A DNA stretch of 64,000 nucleotides, taken from NCBI RefSeq assembly GCF_014303395.1, contig NZ_CP060298.1, positions 1,550,001 through 1,614,000 on the forward strand. Direction: 5' to 3'. The DNA comes from Nakamurella sp. PAMC28650 (GTDB lineage: Bacteria; Actinomycetota; Actinomycetes; Mycobacteriales; Nakamurellaceae). The notes under the pieces were generated by a model, which saw only the letters and a list, made by a program, of their open reading frames with translations, did no database searches and had not been told where the DNA came from. The position numbers were made by a program, and so were the translations under genes. Of the stretch, positions 36,952 through 47,778 are shown in pieces (the first letter of the stretch is position 1; each line of letters begins with the position of its first letter).

Positions 36952-38811
36952 TCACGAGGCCGGCGGCCGGTTGGCGGCCCTTCCGCCACCGAGCTGGACG
37001 TGGATTCCGTAGTCGCGGATCTTCCGGTAGATGGAGGCCCTGGACATCCCGACCTCCTGGGCGGCCCTTTCCTTGTTGCCGTCGTTGGCGACCAGGCTGC
37101 CGACGATCGCATCCCGCTCCAGGTTCTCCAGCGGTGTCAGCTGACGCCGGCTGCCGGAGCGGCACTGGGCCGGCAGGTCCTCGATGGTGAAACTGCCAGA
37201 GCGTCGCAGCCGTACGACCTTCTGCAGGACCTCCCGCAGTTCGGCGACATTTCCCAGCCATGGCAGCTTCATCAGTTGGCGCATCGCCTCCGGCGAACAG
37301 CTCAGGCTCTGCTGGACCCCGGTGATCCGGTTCAGCAGATGCGGGATCAGCAGCGGCAGGTCGTCCAGCCGATGCCGCAGCGGCGGAAGTTGCAGGGAGT
37401 GCGGGAAATGCGGGAGCAGCTGTGCGTCGAGTTCGGTACCCGTGCGCTCCGCAGCCATGGTGATGGCCACCCACGGATGCCCGGGTTGGTCGACCAGGGC
37501 GGCGGCCTCGGCCAGCAGATCCACCAGACCGCTCAATCCCGCCGGGTCGAGTCGGTCGACGTGCTGCAGGATCACTGCGCCGCCGTCCTCGGCCAGGGCA
37601 TCGGAGACCTCGTCAAGCCAGGTTTCGGTGTCCCCCAGCTCGGCGGCGTCGAGGACGACGATCCGTCCCGTCGGATGATGTTTCTGGTGGACGGCCCTGG
37701 CCAGCGCCAGCTTCCCGACGCCGGCCTCGCCCTCCAGCGCCACCCATTCCCGTCGCCGATACCAGCCGTCGATCGATCGGCAGCACCGTGTCCAGGTCGG
37801 TGAGTTGCCCACCAGACCCGGCAGCGTCAGGGCCATCGGCACCAGCGAGGAGACGGGGCTGTCGACCGCGGCCGAACTCGAGCTGAACTGCACCCGGAGG
37901 ACTCCGCCGACCGGCCGGTCGTCCAGGAAGGCCGGCTGGAAGTGCATCCGCGACATCAGACCGCTGGGCAGTTCGGTCACCAGGGTGATCGGCCGGTTCA
38001 GGCCGCGGGCGTCCGCCGCCCGGGCCAACAGGGCGGCCTGGTCGGCCGGATTCAGGCTCTGACGTGCCTGGTCGTTCATCATCACGAGCTCGTCGCTGAT
38101 GGCCAGCACCACACCCCCGGCGTGCTGGCAGGCGTTGAGATACTCGCGCAGCAGGGCCAGTTCGTCCTGGCTCGACTGGGTCAGCATGTTGCGTTCGATG
38201 CTGCTCGCGGTGGTCACCGCGAGTGTCAGCAGGAGGGAACCCGGCTCCTTCGCCCACGTCGTCAGGTCGATCGCGCCGAGCAGGGCACCGCTGATCGGGT
38301 GATGGATCGGCGCACCGGCACAGGTCAGCCGTTCGAGGTTCTCTGCGTAGTGCTCATGCCCGCTGACCAGCGTCGGGACCCGTGACTCCAGCGCAGTGCC
38401 GACACCGTTGGTGCCGACCAGACTCTCGGCGTAGCTGAAGCCCGGCGCCAGGTTGACCGCGTCGAGATGGCGGGAGAGCTGTCCGCGGGGAGCCCGCCGG
38501 TTGAGCACGAGGCCGTTCGCGTCGGTCAGCACGATGCTGATCGGCTGATCGGTGAGTTCGTCCTGCAGCTGTCGCAGGATCGGCTCCGAGCACAGCATCA
38601 GCGGGGAGTGGAGGTTGGGTTCCTTGACGAAGTGCAGGTCGGGGCGATCGGCGAGCACCCGGAAGGCACGCGATCGCTGCCACGAGGTCAGGATCGTCGG
38701 GCGTACGGACGCTTCGTCGACGGGTTCCGCGGTCAGGAACGCTTCACGCGCCACCGCCAGTTGCACAGGCCTCTGCAGTGGTGCCGTTCGCGCTCGAGGT
38801 AGTGGCGTCAT
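36952..38811 (-). CDS. mimR: MimR/AcoR-like activator (GAF, degenerate AAA+, Fis-type HTH)
   Basis: 619 residues, divergent from the propane monooxygenase genes. An N-terminal sensor region (TSWQRSRAFRV, GFSYAESLVGTNGVGTALESRVPTLVSGHEHYAENL) is typical of AcoR-type GAF proteins. The central ATPase-like domain has a changed Walker A, GEAGVGKL (361-368), with Leu where Ser/Thr is normal, and no GAFTGA loop. The C-terminal HTH (NKERAAQEVGMSRASIYRKIRDYGI) is Fis-like. Actinobacteria lack sigma-54, so this protein must activate by another route. MimR is the known activator of mimABCD in Mycobacterium; the assignment here rests on domain order and location. Confidence 0.88.
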   Translation of the reverse strand: MTPLPRARTAPLQRPVQLAVAREAFLTAEPVDEASVRPTILTSWQRSRAFRVLADRPDLHFVKEPNLHSPLMLCSEPILRQLQDELTDQPISIVLTDANGLVLNRRAPRGQLSRHLDAVNLAPGFSYAESLVGTNGVGTALESRVPTLVSGHEHYAENLERLTCAGAPIHHPISGALLGAIDLTTWAKEPGSLLLTLAVTTASSIERNMLTQSSQDELALLREYLNACQHAGGVVLAISDELVMMNDQARQSLNPADQAALLARAADARGLNRPITLVTELPSGLMSRMHFQPAFLDDRPVGGVLRVQFSSSSAAVDSPVSSLVPMALTLPGLVGNSPTWTRCCRSIDGWYRRREWVALEGEAGVGKLALARAVHQKHHPTGRIVVLDAAELGDTETWLDEVSDALAEDGGAVILQHVDRLDPAGLSGLVDLLAEAAALVDQPGHPWVAITMAAERTGTELDAQLLPHFPHSLQLPPLRHRLDDLPLLIPHLLNRITGVQQSLSCSPEAMRQLMKLPWLGNVAELREVLQKVVRLRRSGSFTIEDLPAQCRSGSRRQLTPLENLERDAIVGSLVANDGNKERAAQEVGMSRASIYRKIRDYGIHVQLGGGRAANRPPAS

Positions 38812-39164
38812 TGCCAGTGTCCTTCGTTCAGCGTGAGTCGGAAGAGATTGATGCCGGACTCAAGTCCTATGAAGCGTCGGTCGACATCGGCGGCGACCGG
38901 CGCATGTGCGCTCCACCGGGTCCTGCAGTCGTCCGGTAGGGCCAATTCTATGCAGTTCGGAATCCGGTGCGTCAAGGGATCTCAGATTGAGACGGGCCCG
39001 GCATCGGCTCGGGGGTGTGATTCGTGGCACGACGACTTGACCTGGTGCCCCGCGGCCGGATCGGGAACCGCTCGACTTCGACCCTGGCCGATGACGGCAA
39101 CCCCGATACGAACTCAAGTCTGAATTCGATCGTCGCAAGCCACCGAGCAACAGGAGGACGAGCA
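38812..39164. promoter_or_regulatory. Divergent control region between the MimR-like gene and the monooxygenase operon
   Basis: 353 bp without a credible gene. It must hold both promoters. A short palindrome TCTCA-GAT-TGAGA lies at 38980-38992, a TTGACC hexamer is at 39035, and AGGAGG at 39153-39158 is the ribosome binding site of prmA. I see no convincing paired -35/-10, so activator dependence is likely. Confidence 0.5.
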
Positions 39165-40832
39165 GTGAGCAGACAGAGTCTGAGCAAGGCCCACAAGAAG
39201 ATCACCGAGCTGTCGTGGGAACCCACCTTCGCCACACCGGCGACGCGCTTCGGTACCGACTACAAGTTCGACAAGTCGCCGAAGAAGGATCCGCTGAAGC
39301 AGATCCTGCGGTCCTATTTCCCGATGGAGGAGGAGAAGGACAACCGCGTCTTCGGGGCGATGGACGGAGCGATCCGCGGCAACATGTTCCGTCAGGTCCA
39401 GGAGCGCTGGATGGAGTGGCAGAAGCTGTTCCTGTCGATCATCCCGTTCCCGGAGATCTCCGCAGCTCGCGCGATGCCGATGGCGATCGACGCCGTGCCG
39501 AACCCGGAGATCCACAACGGTCTGGCCGTGCAGATGATCGACGAGGTGCGCCACTCGACGATCCAGATGAACCTCAAGCGGCTCTACATGAACCACTACA
39601 TCGATCCGGCCGGCTTCGACATCACCGAGAAGGCATTCTCGAACAACTACGCGGGCACCATCGGTCGTCAGTTCGGCGAGGGCTTCATCACCGGTGACGC
39701 CATCACCGCCGCCAACATCTACCTGACGGTCGTCGCCGAGACCGCGTTCACGAACACCCTGTTCGTGGCCATGCCGTCCGAGGCCGCGGCCAACGGCGAC
39801 TACCTGCTGCCGACCGTTTTCCACTCGGTGCAGTCGGACGAGTCACGGCACATCAGCAACGGTTACTCCATCCTTCTGATGGCCCTGGCCGACGAGGACA
39901 ACCGCCAGCTGCTCGAGCGCGACCTCCGGTACGCCTGGTGGAACAACCACTGCGTGGTGGACGCCGCCATCGGCACGTTCATCGAGTACGGCACCAAGGA
40001 TCGCCGCAAGGAGCGCGACAGCTACGCAGAGATGTGGCGCCGCTGGATCTACGACGACTACTACCGCAGCTACCTGATCCCGCTCGAGAAGTACGGCCTG
40101 AAGATCCCCCACGACCTGGTCGAAGAGGCCTGGAACCGGATCATCAACAAGGGCTACGTGCACGAGACCGCACAGTTCTTCGCGACGGGCTGGCCGGTCA
40201 ACTACTGGCGCATCGACGCCATGACGGACGTCGACTTCGAGTGGTTCGAGTACAAGTACCCGGGTTGGTACTCGAAGTACGGGAAGTGGTGGGAGGAGTA
40301 CAACCGTCTCGCCTACCCGGGTCTGAACAAGCCGATCGCGTTTGAGGACGTCGGCTACCAGTACCCGCACCGCTGCTGGACCTGCATGGTCCCGTGCCTC
40401 ATCCGTGAGGACATGGTCACCGAGAAGGTCGACGGCACGTGGAAGACCTACTGCTCGGAGACCTGCGCCTGGACCGACATGGTGGCGTTCCGTCCCGAGT
40501 ACGAAGGTCGCGCCACCCCGAACATGGGCCGGCTGACCGGTCATCGGGAATGGGAGACCCTGCACCACAACAGGGATCTCGCCGACATCATCCAGGATCT
40601 GGGCTACGTCCGCGACGACGGCAAGACGCTCATCCCGCAGCCACACCTGCATCTGGACGATCCGAAGAAGCTGTGGACGCTCGACGACATGCGCGGCATC
40701 AACTTCGCCAGCCCGAACATCCTGCTGAACGCGATGTCCGACGCAGACCGCGAAGCGCACATCGCCGACTACAAGGCGGGTGGGCCCGGCGGCCGGACCT
40801 CCGCCCAGGCGGCGGCCTACGCCGCGCGCTGA
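39165..40832 (+). CDS. prmA: Propane monooxygenase-type diiron hydroxylase, large subunit
   Basis: 555 residues from the GTG at 39165, seven bases after AGGAGG. It holds the diiron site of the soluble diiron monooxygenases: two ExxH motifs, EVRH (Glu127, His130) and ESRH (Glu226, His229), with Glu97 and Glu192 at the other carboxylate positions. The sequence around these and the C-terminal half ([19 protein letters not shown]) match PrmA/MimA, which hydroxylate propane at C2 and often also acetone or phenols. The order hydroxylase, reductase, small subunit, coupling protein is that of group 5 enzymes. The real substrate should be treated as short alkanes or ketones until tested. Confidence 0.93.
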   Translation: MSRQSLSKAHKKITELSWEPTFATPATRFGTDYKFDKSPKKDPLKQILRSYFPMEEEKDNRVFGAMDGAIRGNMFRQVQERWMEWQKLFLSIIPFPEISAARAMPMAIDAVPNPEIHNGLAVQMIDEVRHSTIQMNLKRLYMNHYIDPAGFDITEKAFSNNYAGTIGRQFGEGFITGDAITAANIYLTVVAETAFTNTLFVAMPSEAAANGDYLLPTVFHSVQSDESRHISNGYSILLMALADEDNRQLLERDLRYAWWNNHCVVDAAIGTFIEYGTKDRRKERDSYAEMWRRWIYDDYYRSYLIPLEKYGLKIPHDLVEEAWNRIINKGYVHETAQFFATGWPVNYWRIDAMTDVDFEWFEYKYPGWYSKYGKWWEEYNRLAYPGLNKPIAFEDVGYQYPHRCWTCMVPCLIREDMVTEKVDGTWKTYCSETCAWTDMVAFRPEYEGRATPNMGRLTGHREWETLHHNRDLADIIQDLGYVRDDGKTLIPQPHLHLDDPKKLWTLDDMRGINFASPNILLNAMSDADREAHIADYKAGGPGGRTSAQAAAYAAR

Positions 40833-40838
40833 TCGACG

Positions 40839-40874
40839 AGCCGGCCCGACGGTCTGATGATCGTCGGGCCGGCT
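40839..40874 (+). promoter_or_regulatory. Intra-operon hairpin between prmA and prmB
   Basis: A 13-bp perfect stem (40839-40851 with 40862-40874; AGCCGGCCCGACG) and a 10-nt loop start seven bases after the prmA stop. It would protect the prmA message or stop part of transcription, lowering expression of the reductase relative to the hydroxylase. Confidence 0.75.
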
Positions 40875-40989
40875 GCTCCACCGCTCAGCACGTCCGGCAG
40901 CGGATGGTCACCCGCCCACCCGCTGCCGGACGACGGTGAGATCTGTTCTCTTGCTCAACCAATTCCACCTGCGATCAGGAGCGAACGCC

Positions 40990-42033
40990 ATGGGGGAGAC
41001 CCACCGCGTCAAGTTCGAACCGGTTGACCTCGAGATGGAGGTCGAGGAATCGGAAACTGTGCTGGACGCAGCCTTCCGCCAGGGCATCACCCTGATGCAC
41101 GGTTGTCGCGAGGGTCAGTGCTCCGCCTGCAAGTCCTTCCTCATCGAGGGTGACGTGCAGATGGACCGCTACTCGACCTTCGCCCTCGCCGACTACGAGA
41201 GCGAGGAGGGATACATCCTGCTGTGCAAGGCCCACGTGTACAGCGACGCCGAGATAGAACTGATCAACTACGACGAAGAGGTGCTCCGCGACGCAGTACC
41301 GCTGCAGAAGGTGATGACGACCGTCCGCCACCTGGACTCGTTGACGCACGACATCGTCTCGCTGGGTCTGGCGTTGGACGACGGCAAGACCTTCGACTTC
41401 AAACCCGGTCAGTACAGCGATATCTCGATCCCGGGTACCAGCGAGCACCGGTCGTTCTCGATGGCCACCACGACCACCTCGACCGGCCGGCTCGAATTCA
41501 TCATCAAGAAGTACCCCGGAGGTCACTTCTCCGGCCTGCTCGACGGCGGCATCAAGGTCGGTGACCAGCTGGAGGTGACCGGACCGTACGGTACCTTCAC
41601 ACTGCGCGCCAAATCAGACCGTCGCATCGTCTGCATCGGCGGCGGAGCGGGGATGGCGCCGATCCTGAGCCTGATGCGGCACATGGCCGAAACCGAGAAC
41701 CGCCGTCCGGTCACCTTCTACTACGGCGCTCGCAACCCGAGCGATCTGTTCTACATCACCGAGATCATGGCCTTGGCCGACCGTCTGGTGGACTTCAAGT
41801 TCGTCCCCGCGCTCTCGGAGACCTGGCCGGACGACTGGTCCGGGCTGGGCGTCGACGGAGACACCGGCTTCGTCACCGATGTCGTCGACCGCAGGGAAGC
41901 CGACCTCACCGACGCCGACCTCTATCTCTGCGGGCCGCCGCCGATGGTCGACGCCGCCATCCCGATCCTGGAGGCCAGAGGCGTTCCGACAGAACGGATC
42001 TACTTCGACAAATTCACCACATCAGTCGTCTGA
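40990..42033 (+). CDS. prmB: Propane monooxygenase reductase
   Basis: 347 residues from the ATG at 40990, with AGGAG nine bases upstream. The plant-type 2Fe-2S site is Cys39, Cys44, Cys47 and Cys79 (HGCREGQCSACKSF, then ILLCK). An FAD domain follows (HRSFSMATT) and an NAD domain (CIGGGAGMAPILSLMRHM, YLCGPPPMVDAA). It transfers electrons from NADH to the diiron hydroxylase. The gap of 157 bp after prmA is unusually long for this operon and contains a strong hairpin. Confidence 0.95.
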   Translation: MGETHRVKFEPVDLEMEVEESETVLDAAFRQGITLMHGCREGQCSACKSFLIEGDVQMDRYSTFALADYESEEGYILLCKAHVYSDAEIELINYDEEVLRDAVPLQKVMTTVRHLDSLTHDIVSLGLALDDGKTFDFKPGQYSDISIPGTSEHRSFSMATTTTSTGRLEFIIKKYPGGHFSGLLDGGIKVGDQLEVTGPYGTFTLRAKSDRRIVCIGGGAGMAPILSLMRHMAETENRRPVTFYYGARNPSDLFYITEIMALADRLVDFKFVPALSETWPDDWSGLGVDGDTGFVTDVVDRREADLTDADLYLCGPPPMVDAAIPILEARGVPTERIYFDKFTTSVV

Positions 42034-42052
42034 CAAGAGAGAGCTGGAAAAC

Positions 42053-43159
42053 ATGACACAAACCACCGCGACGCCCGTGCGTAGCTTCCCGAAACAGGAA
42101 TTCACCGATGCCGAGGCCGGCGCGCTGGACTTCCCGAGTTCGAAGAGCCGCACCTACAACTACTTCAAGCCCACCAAGCTCCGCGCGACGACGTACGAGG
42201 ACGTCACCGTCGACGTCCAGCCCGACCCGGACCGGCACCTGAGCCAGGGCTGGGTCTACGGCTTCGCAGACGCCCCCGGTGGGTATCCGAAGGACTGGAC
42301 GACGCTGAAGTCCAGTGACTGGCACCTGTTCCGTGATCCCAACGAGGAGTGGGAACAGACGATCTTCCGGAACAACGCGAACATCGTCCGGCAGGTGCAG
42401 CAGAACCTGGCCAACGCCCGGGGTGCGCACGCATTCGAAGGGTTCTCCCCGACCTGGGTGAGGTTCCTGGAGCGCAACATCGGCGCCTGGATGCACGCCG
42501 AGCACGGTCTGGGCATGCACGTCTTCGTCGCCGCCCAGCGTTCGGCGCCGACGAACATGCTGAACAACGCGATCTGCGTCAACAGCGTCCACAAGCTGCG
42601 TTTCGCACAGGATCTCGCGCTCTACAACCTGGACCTGTCCGAAGCCGAGATCGGCTTCGACGGCGAGGTGCACCGCGACGTCTGGCAGAACGACCCGGTC
42701 TGGCAGGGTGTCCGTGAGAACGTCGAGCGCCTGACCTCCATCGGGGACTGGGCCGAAGCCGTCTTCGCCACCAACGTCGTCTACGAGTCGCTGGTCGGGG
42801 TGCTGTTCCGCAGCCACCTGGTGATGCAGATCGCCGCCCGCAACGGCGACTACGTCACCCCGACCATCGTCGGCGCGGGCGAGAACGACTACTCACGAGA
42901 CCTCAACTACACCAGGACCCTCTTCTCGATGCTGGCCAAGGACGTCGAGCACGGAGAGGCCAACCGGGTGATCATGCAGGGCTGGCTGGCGAAGTGGATT
43001 CCACAGAGCCTGGCCGCCGCCCGTTCGCTGCAGCCGATCTGGTCGCAGCCGCTGGAGAAGATCATCAGCTTCCAGTCCTCGCTCGACGCCTCCAAGGCCG
43101 GCCTGGTGGCCACCCTGAACGACCTCGGCCTGACCGAACCCAAGGAGCTTTCCGCATGA
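42053..43159 (+). CDS. prmC: Propane monooxygenase-type hydroxylase, small subunit
   Basis: 368 residues from the ATG at 42053, 19 bp after prmB. It is the non-metal beta subunit that pairs with PrmA; the fold is related to PrmA but the carboxylate/histidine ligands are missing. Recognisable segments are [36 protein letters not shown] and [20 protein letters not shown]. Its stop overlaps the start of prmD, so the two are translationally coupled. Confidence 0.93.
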   Translation: MTQTTATPVRSFPKQEFTDAEAGALDFPSSKSRTYNYFKPTKLRATTYEDVTVDVQPDPDRHLSQGWVYGFADAPGGYPKDWTTLKSSDWHLFRDPNEEWEQTIFRNNANIVRQVQQNLANARGAHAFEGFSPTWVRFLERNIGAWMHAEHGLGMHVFVAAQRSAPTNMLNNAICVNSVHKLRFAQDLALYNLDLSEAEIGFDGEVHRDVWQNDPVWQGVRENVERLTSIGDWAEAVFATNVVYESLVGVLFRSHLVMQIAARNGDYVTPTIVGAGENDYSRDLNYTRTLFSMLAKDVEHGEANRVIMQGWLAKWIPQSLAAARSLQPIWSQPLEKIISFQSSLDASKAGLVATLNDLGLTEPKELSA

Positions 43160-43518
43160 CCGAAACCGTGCAGTCCACCGCCTTCGGCGCCATCAACCGC
43201 ACCTCGTCCAACATGTGCGGTGTCACCCTGATGAACAACCAGAACGGCTACGTCGTCGCGGAGATCATGGGCCACAAGCCGGGTGTCGTCATCTCGGAGT
43301 TCCCCTCGATGATCCGGGTGGACGGCAGCGGCTCGATCACCTTCGACTTCGCCGAGATCACCGAGGCCCTCGGTTCCGAGTTCGACCAGTCTGACTTCGA
43401 GGAGATCATGTCCACCCACTACGGGCGGATGGTCCACTTCGACGACAAGACGATGCTCTTCGCCAACCCCGAGGATGCCGCCGAGTACATCGATTTCGAT
43501 CTACCGGTCGTCAACTGA
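43156..43518 (+). CDS. prmD: Propane monooxygenase coupling (effector) protein
   Basis: 120 residues with an ATGA overlap to prmC. It belongs to the MmoB/DmpM group of cofactor-free effector proteins that bind the hydroxylase and tune its reaction with oxygen. Typical pieces are [43 protein letters not shown] and [18 protein letters not shown]. It ends the four-gene core; a large hairpin follows before the GroEL gene. Confidence 0.93.
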   Translation: MTETVQSTAFGAINRTSSNMCGVTLMNNQNGYVVAEIMGHKPGVVISEFPSMIRVDGSGSITFDFAEITEALGSEFDQSDFEEIMSTHYGRMVHFDDKTMLFANPEDAAEYIDFDLPVVN

Positions 43519-43532
43519 GTCAGCCGTTCACT

Positions 43533-43599
43533 CTCGTATGACCGCCGGTCGCTCGTCTGACGTTTCATGGTCAGCCGAGCGCACCGACGGTCATACGAG
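43533..43599 (+). terminator. Long imperfect hairpin between prmD and groEL
   Basis: Outer arms CTCGTATGACCG (43533-43544) and CGGTCATACGAG (43588-43599) pair perfectly, and most inner bases also pair, including CTGAC with GTCAG. It begins 15 bp after the prmD stop. It may be a partial terminator so that the chaperonin is made at a lower level, or may have its own promoter downstream. GAGCGCACCGAC occurs again just after it at 43597. Confidence 0.7.
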
Positions 43600-43631
43600 C
43601 GCACCGACTGCCTTGGCAACTCCTCCACTAG

Positions 43632-45410
<1,779 letters not shown>

Positions 45411-45500
45411 CCCGGACACAGCCTCGAGGAAACCGCTGCGATGATCCCGGCCGCGCCGGTGCTCGCTGTACCACCCCGTGCAGCGACGCCCCACGACGAT

Positions 45501-45558
45501 GGAGCCCGGGCTCCACCTGAACAGCCGGGTGCCTCTCGTGTCGCGGCGAGAGGTACCC
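45501..45558 (+). terminator. Two hairpins downstream of groEL
   Basis: A perfect 14-bp palindrome GGAGCCCGGGCTCC at 45501-45514 is followed by a 12-bp stem with one mismatch (45527-45538 with 45547-45558, 8-nt loop). They lie 90-150 bp after the groEL stop and could end the operon before the unknown gene at 45760. Confidence 0.6.
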
Positions 45559-45627
45559 TGCTGCGCTCATCAAGAAACAGTCCTGCGGGCGGCTCGCGAC
45601 ATCGTCGCGGCGAGAGTTGCCCTGCTG
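45541..45627 (+). repeat. 23-bp imperfect direct repeat
   Basis: TCGCGGCGAGAG-x2-CCCTGCTG-type units at 45541-45563 and 45605-45627 differ at only a few bases. They fill part of the 349-bp gap between groEL and the unknown gene; no gene is seen in this gap. Confidence 0.65.
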
Positions 45628-45649
45628 TGTCCTGCTGGCCCCACCACCG

Positions 45650-45717
45650 CGCTGATCAACTTCGCCGGCGTTGATGAACGGGTTGACTCCTGTCACCCTC
45701 GTCCCAGAACCGCAACG
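45650..45717 (+). repeat. Intergenic palindromic repeat, copy C (truncated, opposite orientation)
   Basis: Reads CTGATCAACTTCGCCGGCGT, then TCCTGTCACCCTCGTCCCAGAACCGC. It matches the minus-strand reading of copies A and B but lacks the right arm. It ends about 43 bp before the start of the unknown gene. Confidence 0.65.
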
Positions 45718-45759
45718 TTCGTCAGCGCGAGCGAACCCGTCCCCCACCGGAGGTTGAAG

Positions 45760-46317
45760 ATGGCTCTGCTGCCCACACGCGACGAGAAGGTCCCGGGCCG
45801 GGCCGGGTTCGCCGAGATCAAGATCGAGGACCTGCCGAGCCTGGAGATCCTGGTGATCGACGAGATCGCCAGTTGGATCTTCTCCCCGGAGAACCCGGGG
45901 AAGGACTACAACGGAGAACACGGCGGAGCCATCGTGACGGTCGTGCTCAATGCAGTGCAGGGTGCGTCCAAGTTCCGGCCGGAGTCGGCTCCGGAGCCCA
46001 CCGAAGCCGTCACCGACATGCGTGAACGGGTCTTCGAGGGTGTCCAGCAGATCGCGTCATCGGCCCAGGCGCTCAGTACGTACGTCATCACCCTGATGCC
46101 GGCCGTGATCAGCGAACTGGAGCGGCGTGCGGGCGATCCGGCCAGCCAGCTGTACTGGCTCTACTGCTACGCCCTGCTGGTACTGGCCGGCGGCCGCAGC
46201 GGTGATCTCGACCAGAATCTGATGATCGGCATCATGGGTTCTTTCGACGGCTGGAACGAGAAGATGACGGAGGGTTTCACCCTCCCCTGGCGTGTGGAAG
46301 CTCCCCGCCAGCCCTGA
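45760..46317 (+). CDS. Unknown protein of the propane monooxygenase locus
   Basis: 185 residues from the ATG at 45760, six bases after GGAGG. I do not recognise the family. No signal peptide is seen. The protein is mostly helical, with an acidic N-terminal half (IKIEDLPSLEILVIDEIASWIF) and a hydrophobic helix pair near residues 105-150 (STYVITLMPAVISELERR, QLYWLYCYALLVLAGGRSGD) that could be buried or membrane-associated. Its place after prmABCD-groEL on the same strand suggests an assembly or stability factor for the monooxygenase, but hairpins and a repeat lie between, so separate expression is possible. Confidence 0.75.
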   Translation: MALLPTRDEKVPGRAGFAEIKIEDLPSLEILVIDEIASWIFSPENPGKDYNGEHGGAIVTVVLNAVQGASKFRPESAPEPTEAVTDMRERVFEGVQQIASSAQALSTYVITLMPAVISELERRAGDPASQLYWLYCYALLVLAGGRSGDLDQNLMIGIMGSFDGWNEKMTEGFTLPWRVEAPRQP

Positions 46318-46370
46318 CCGGGGAGAGGCGGAGCGACGACCAGAGCTCGCAGACGACTGGTCCGTGTTCG

Positions 46371-47750
46371 TCAAATACCCTTTGCCATCTTGACTCTCGG
46401 GGCCAGCACCGCGCCGGTCAGTGCCGCGGCGGCGGCGATGCCGAACCCGGCCAGGTACGGGGCGGTGTGCGAGCGACCCAGGAGGGCGGCGAAGACCGCA
46501 CCAGACGCCGCCAGTGTGATCGACTGCAGCAGAGCGTCATTGACCTGCAGCGCCGAAGAATTGCGACCCTCCTCGTCCGGTGCGGACAATTCCAGCGTCA
46601 GGACCGACATCGTGGGGTAGGCGATCCCGATGCCAAGGCCCGCGACCACCCACGAGATGTAGACCGTGAAGAGCGGAACGGCAGTCCAGACCGTTGCGGA
46701 GGCCAGCACGATCCCGACCGCCAGTAGGCCGAGTCCGGTGCCGAGCATGGCCGCGCGTCGTTCGGCGGAGCTGAATTTTCCTTGCAGCGCCGACCCTGCC
46801 GACCAGCCGAGAGCTCCGACGGTCAACACGATCCCGGCCTCTGCAGGGGACAGTCCCCGTTCGCGGGACAGCAGCAGCGGCAGGAAGACCTCGGCGCCGG
46901 TGAAGGCTGCCGAAGCCAGGCCCCGCAACAGGATCACCGTCGGAAGGCCGCGTGCGGCACGGTAGGTGCCGCGGGGGAGGAGTCTGGGTACCGACACGAT
47001 CAGCAGCCCCAGCGACACCGCCGTCATCACGATGGCCAGCGAGCTCCCACTCTGCCCGGCGACGGAGAGCAGGCAGGCCGCCGCGCCTGCGATGGTGGCG
47101 AACAGTGTGCGGCTCAAACCTTGTCGCGCGCCGGCCGGCGACTCAGGCTTCTCCGCCCGTTCGGCCAGCAGTCTGCGGCACGGCCCCCAGCCCGCGATCG
47201 CGGCCGCAAGGGCGACGAACGGGACCGTCAGGAAGACCCAACGCCATCCGACGTGGACGACCAGAAAGCCCGCTATCGCCGGTCCGACCAGAGCCGGCAG
47301 CACCCACGCTGCCGCGAACGCGGAGAAGATCTTGGGTCTGCTGGCCTCCGGATAGGTCCGTGCGACGACGACGTAGATGGCCACCGAGGTCAGCCCTGTG
47401 CCCAGTCCCTGCAGAGCCCGGCCGCCGATCAGCATCGGCATGGAGAGTGCGGTGCCGCTGATCAGCAGGCCCGCGACGAACAACAGCCAACCCGTCGCCA
47501 ACGCCCCGACCGGCCCGCGTCGATCACTCCAACCACCGGCGGAGACCATTCCGATGATGGCGGCCGCGGCGGGGATCCCGAACGCGAGCGCGTATTGCTG
47601 CAGTCCGCCGAGAGCCGCAGCCACCGTGGGCATCGCCGTCGAGACTGCGATCGCCTCGAAGGCCTGGACGGCCACCATCGTCACGGCGGCTGTCGTCACC
47701 GCGCGCAGCCCGGGCGAGAAGACACCCGCCCTGGTCGTCGATGTCGTCAT
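46371..47750 (-). CDS. MFS transporter (drug/solute exporter type)
   Basis: 459 residues with 12-14 predicted membrane helices. The first helices (VTTAAVTMVAVQAFEAIAVSTAMPTVAAAL) and motif A (GGWSDRRGPVGALATGWLL) fit the DHA2-like exporter branch, as do ALQGLGTGLTSVAIYVVVARTYP and the motif C region AWVLPALVGPAIAGFLV. Such proteins use the proton gradient to export drugs or metabolites. It is convergent with the propane cluster and has no partner, so its substrate is unknown. Confidence 0.88.
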   Translation of the reverse strand: MTTSTTRAGVFSPGLRAVTTAAVTMVAVQAFEAIAVSTAMPTVAAALGGLQQYALAFGIPAAAAIIGMVSAGGWSDRRGPVGALATGWLLFVAGLLISGTALSMPMLIGGRALQGLGTGLTSVAIYVVVARTYPEASRPKIFSAFAAAWVLPALVGPAIAGFLVVHVGWRWVFLTVPFVALAAAIAGWGPCRRLLAERAEKPESPAGARQGLSRTLFATIAGAAACLLSVAGQSGSSLAIVMTAVSLGLLIVSVPRLLPRGTYRAARGLPTVILLRGLASAAFTGAEVFLPLLLSRERGLSPAEAGIVLTVGALGWSAGSALQGKFSSAERRAAMLGTGLGLLAVGIVLASATVWTAVPLFTVYISWVVAGLGIGIAYPTMSVLTLELSAPDEEGRNSSALQVNDALLQSITLAASGAVFAALLGRSHTAPYLAGFGIAAAAALTGAVLAPRVKMAKGI

Positions 47751-47778
47751 CCCTGCACGCTAATAGGTGAAGTCAGCT

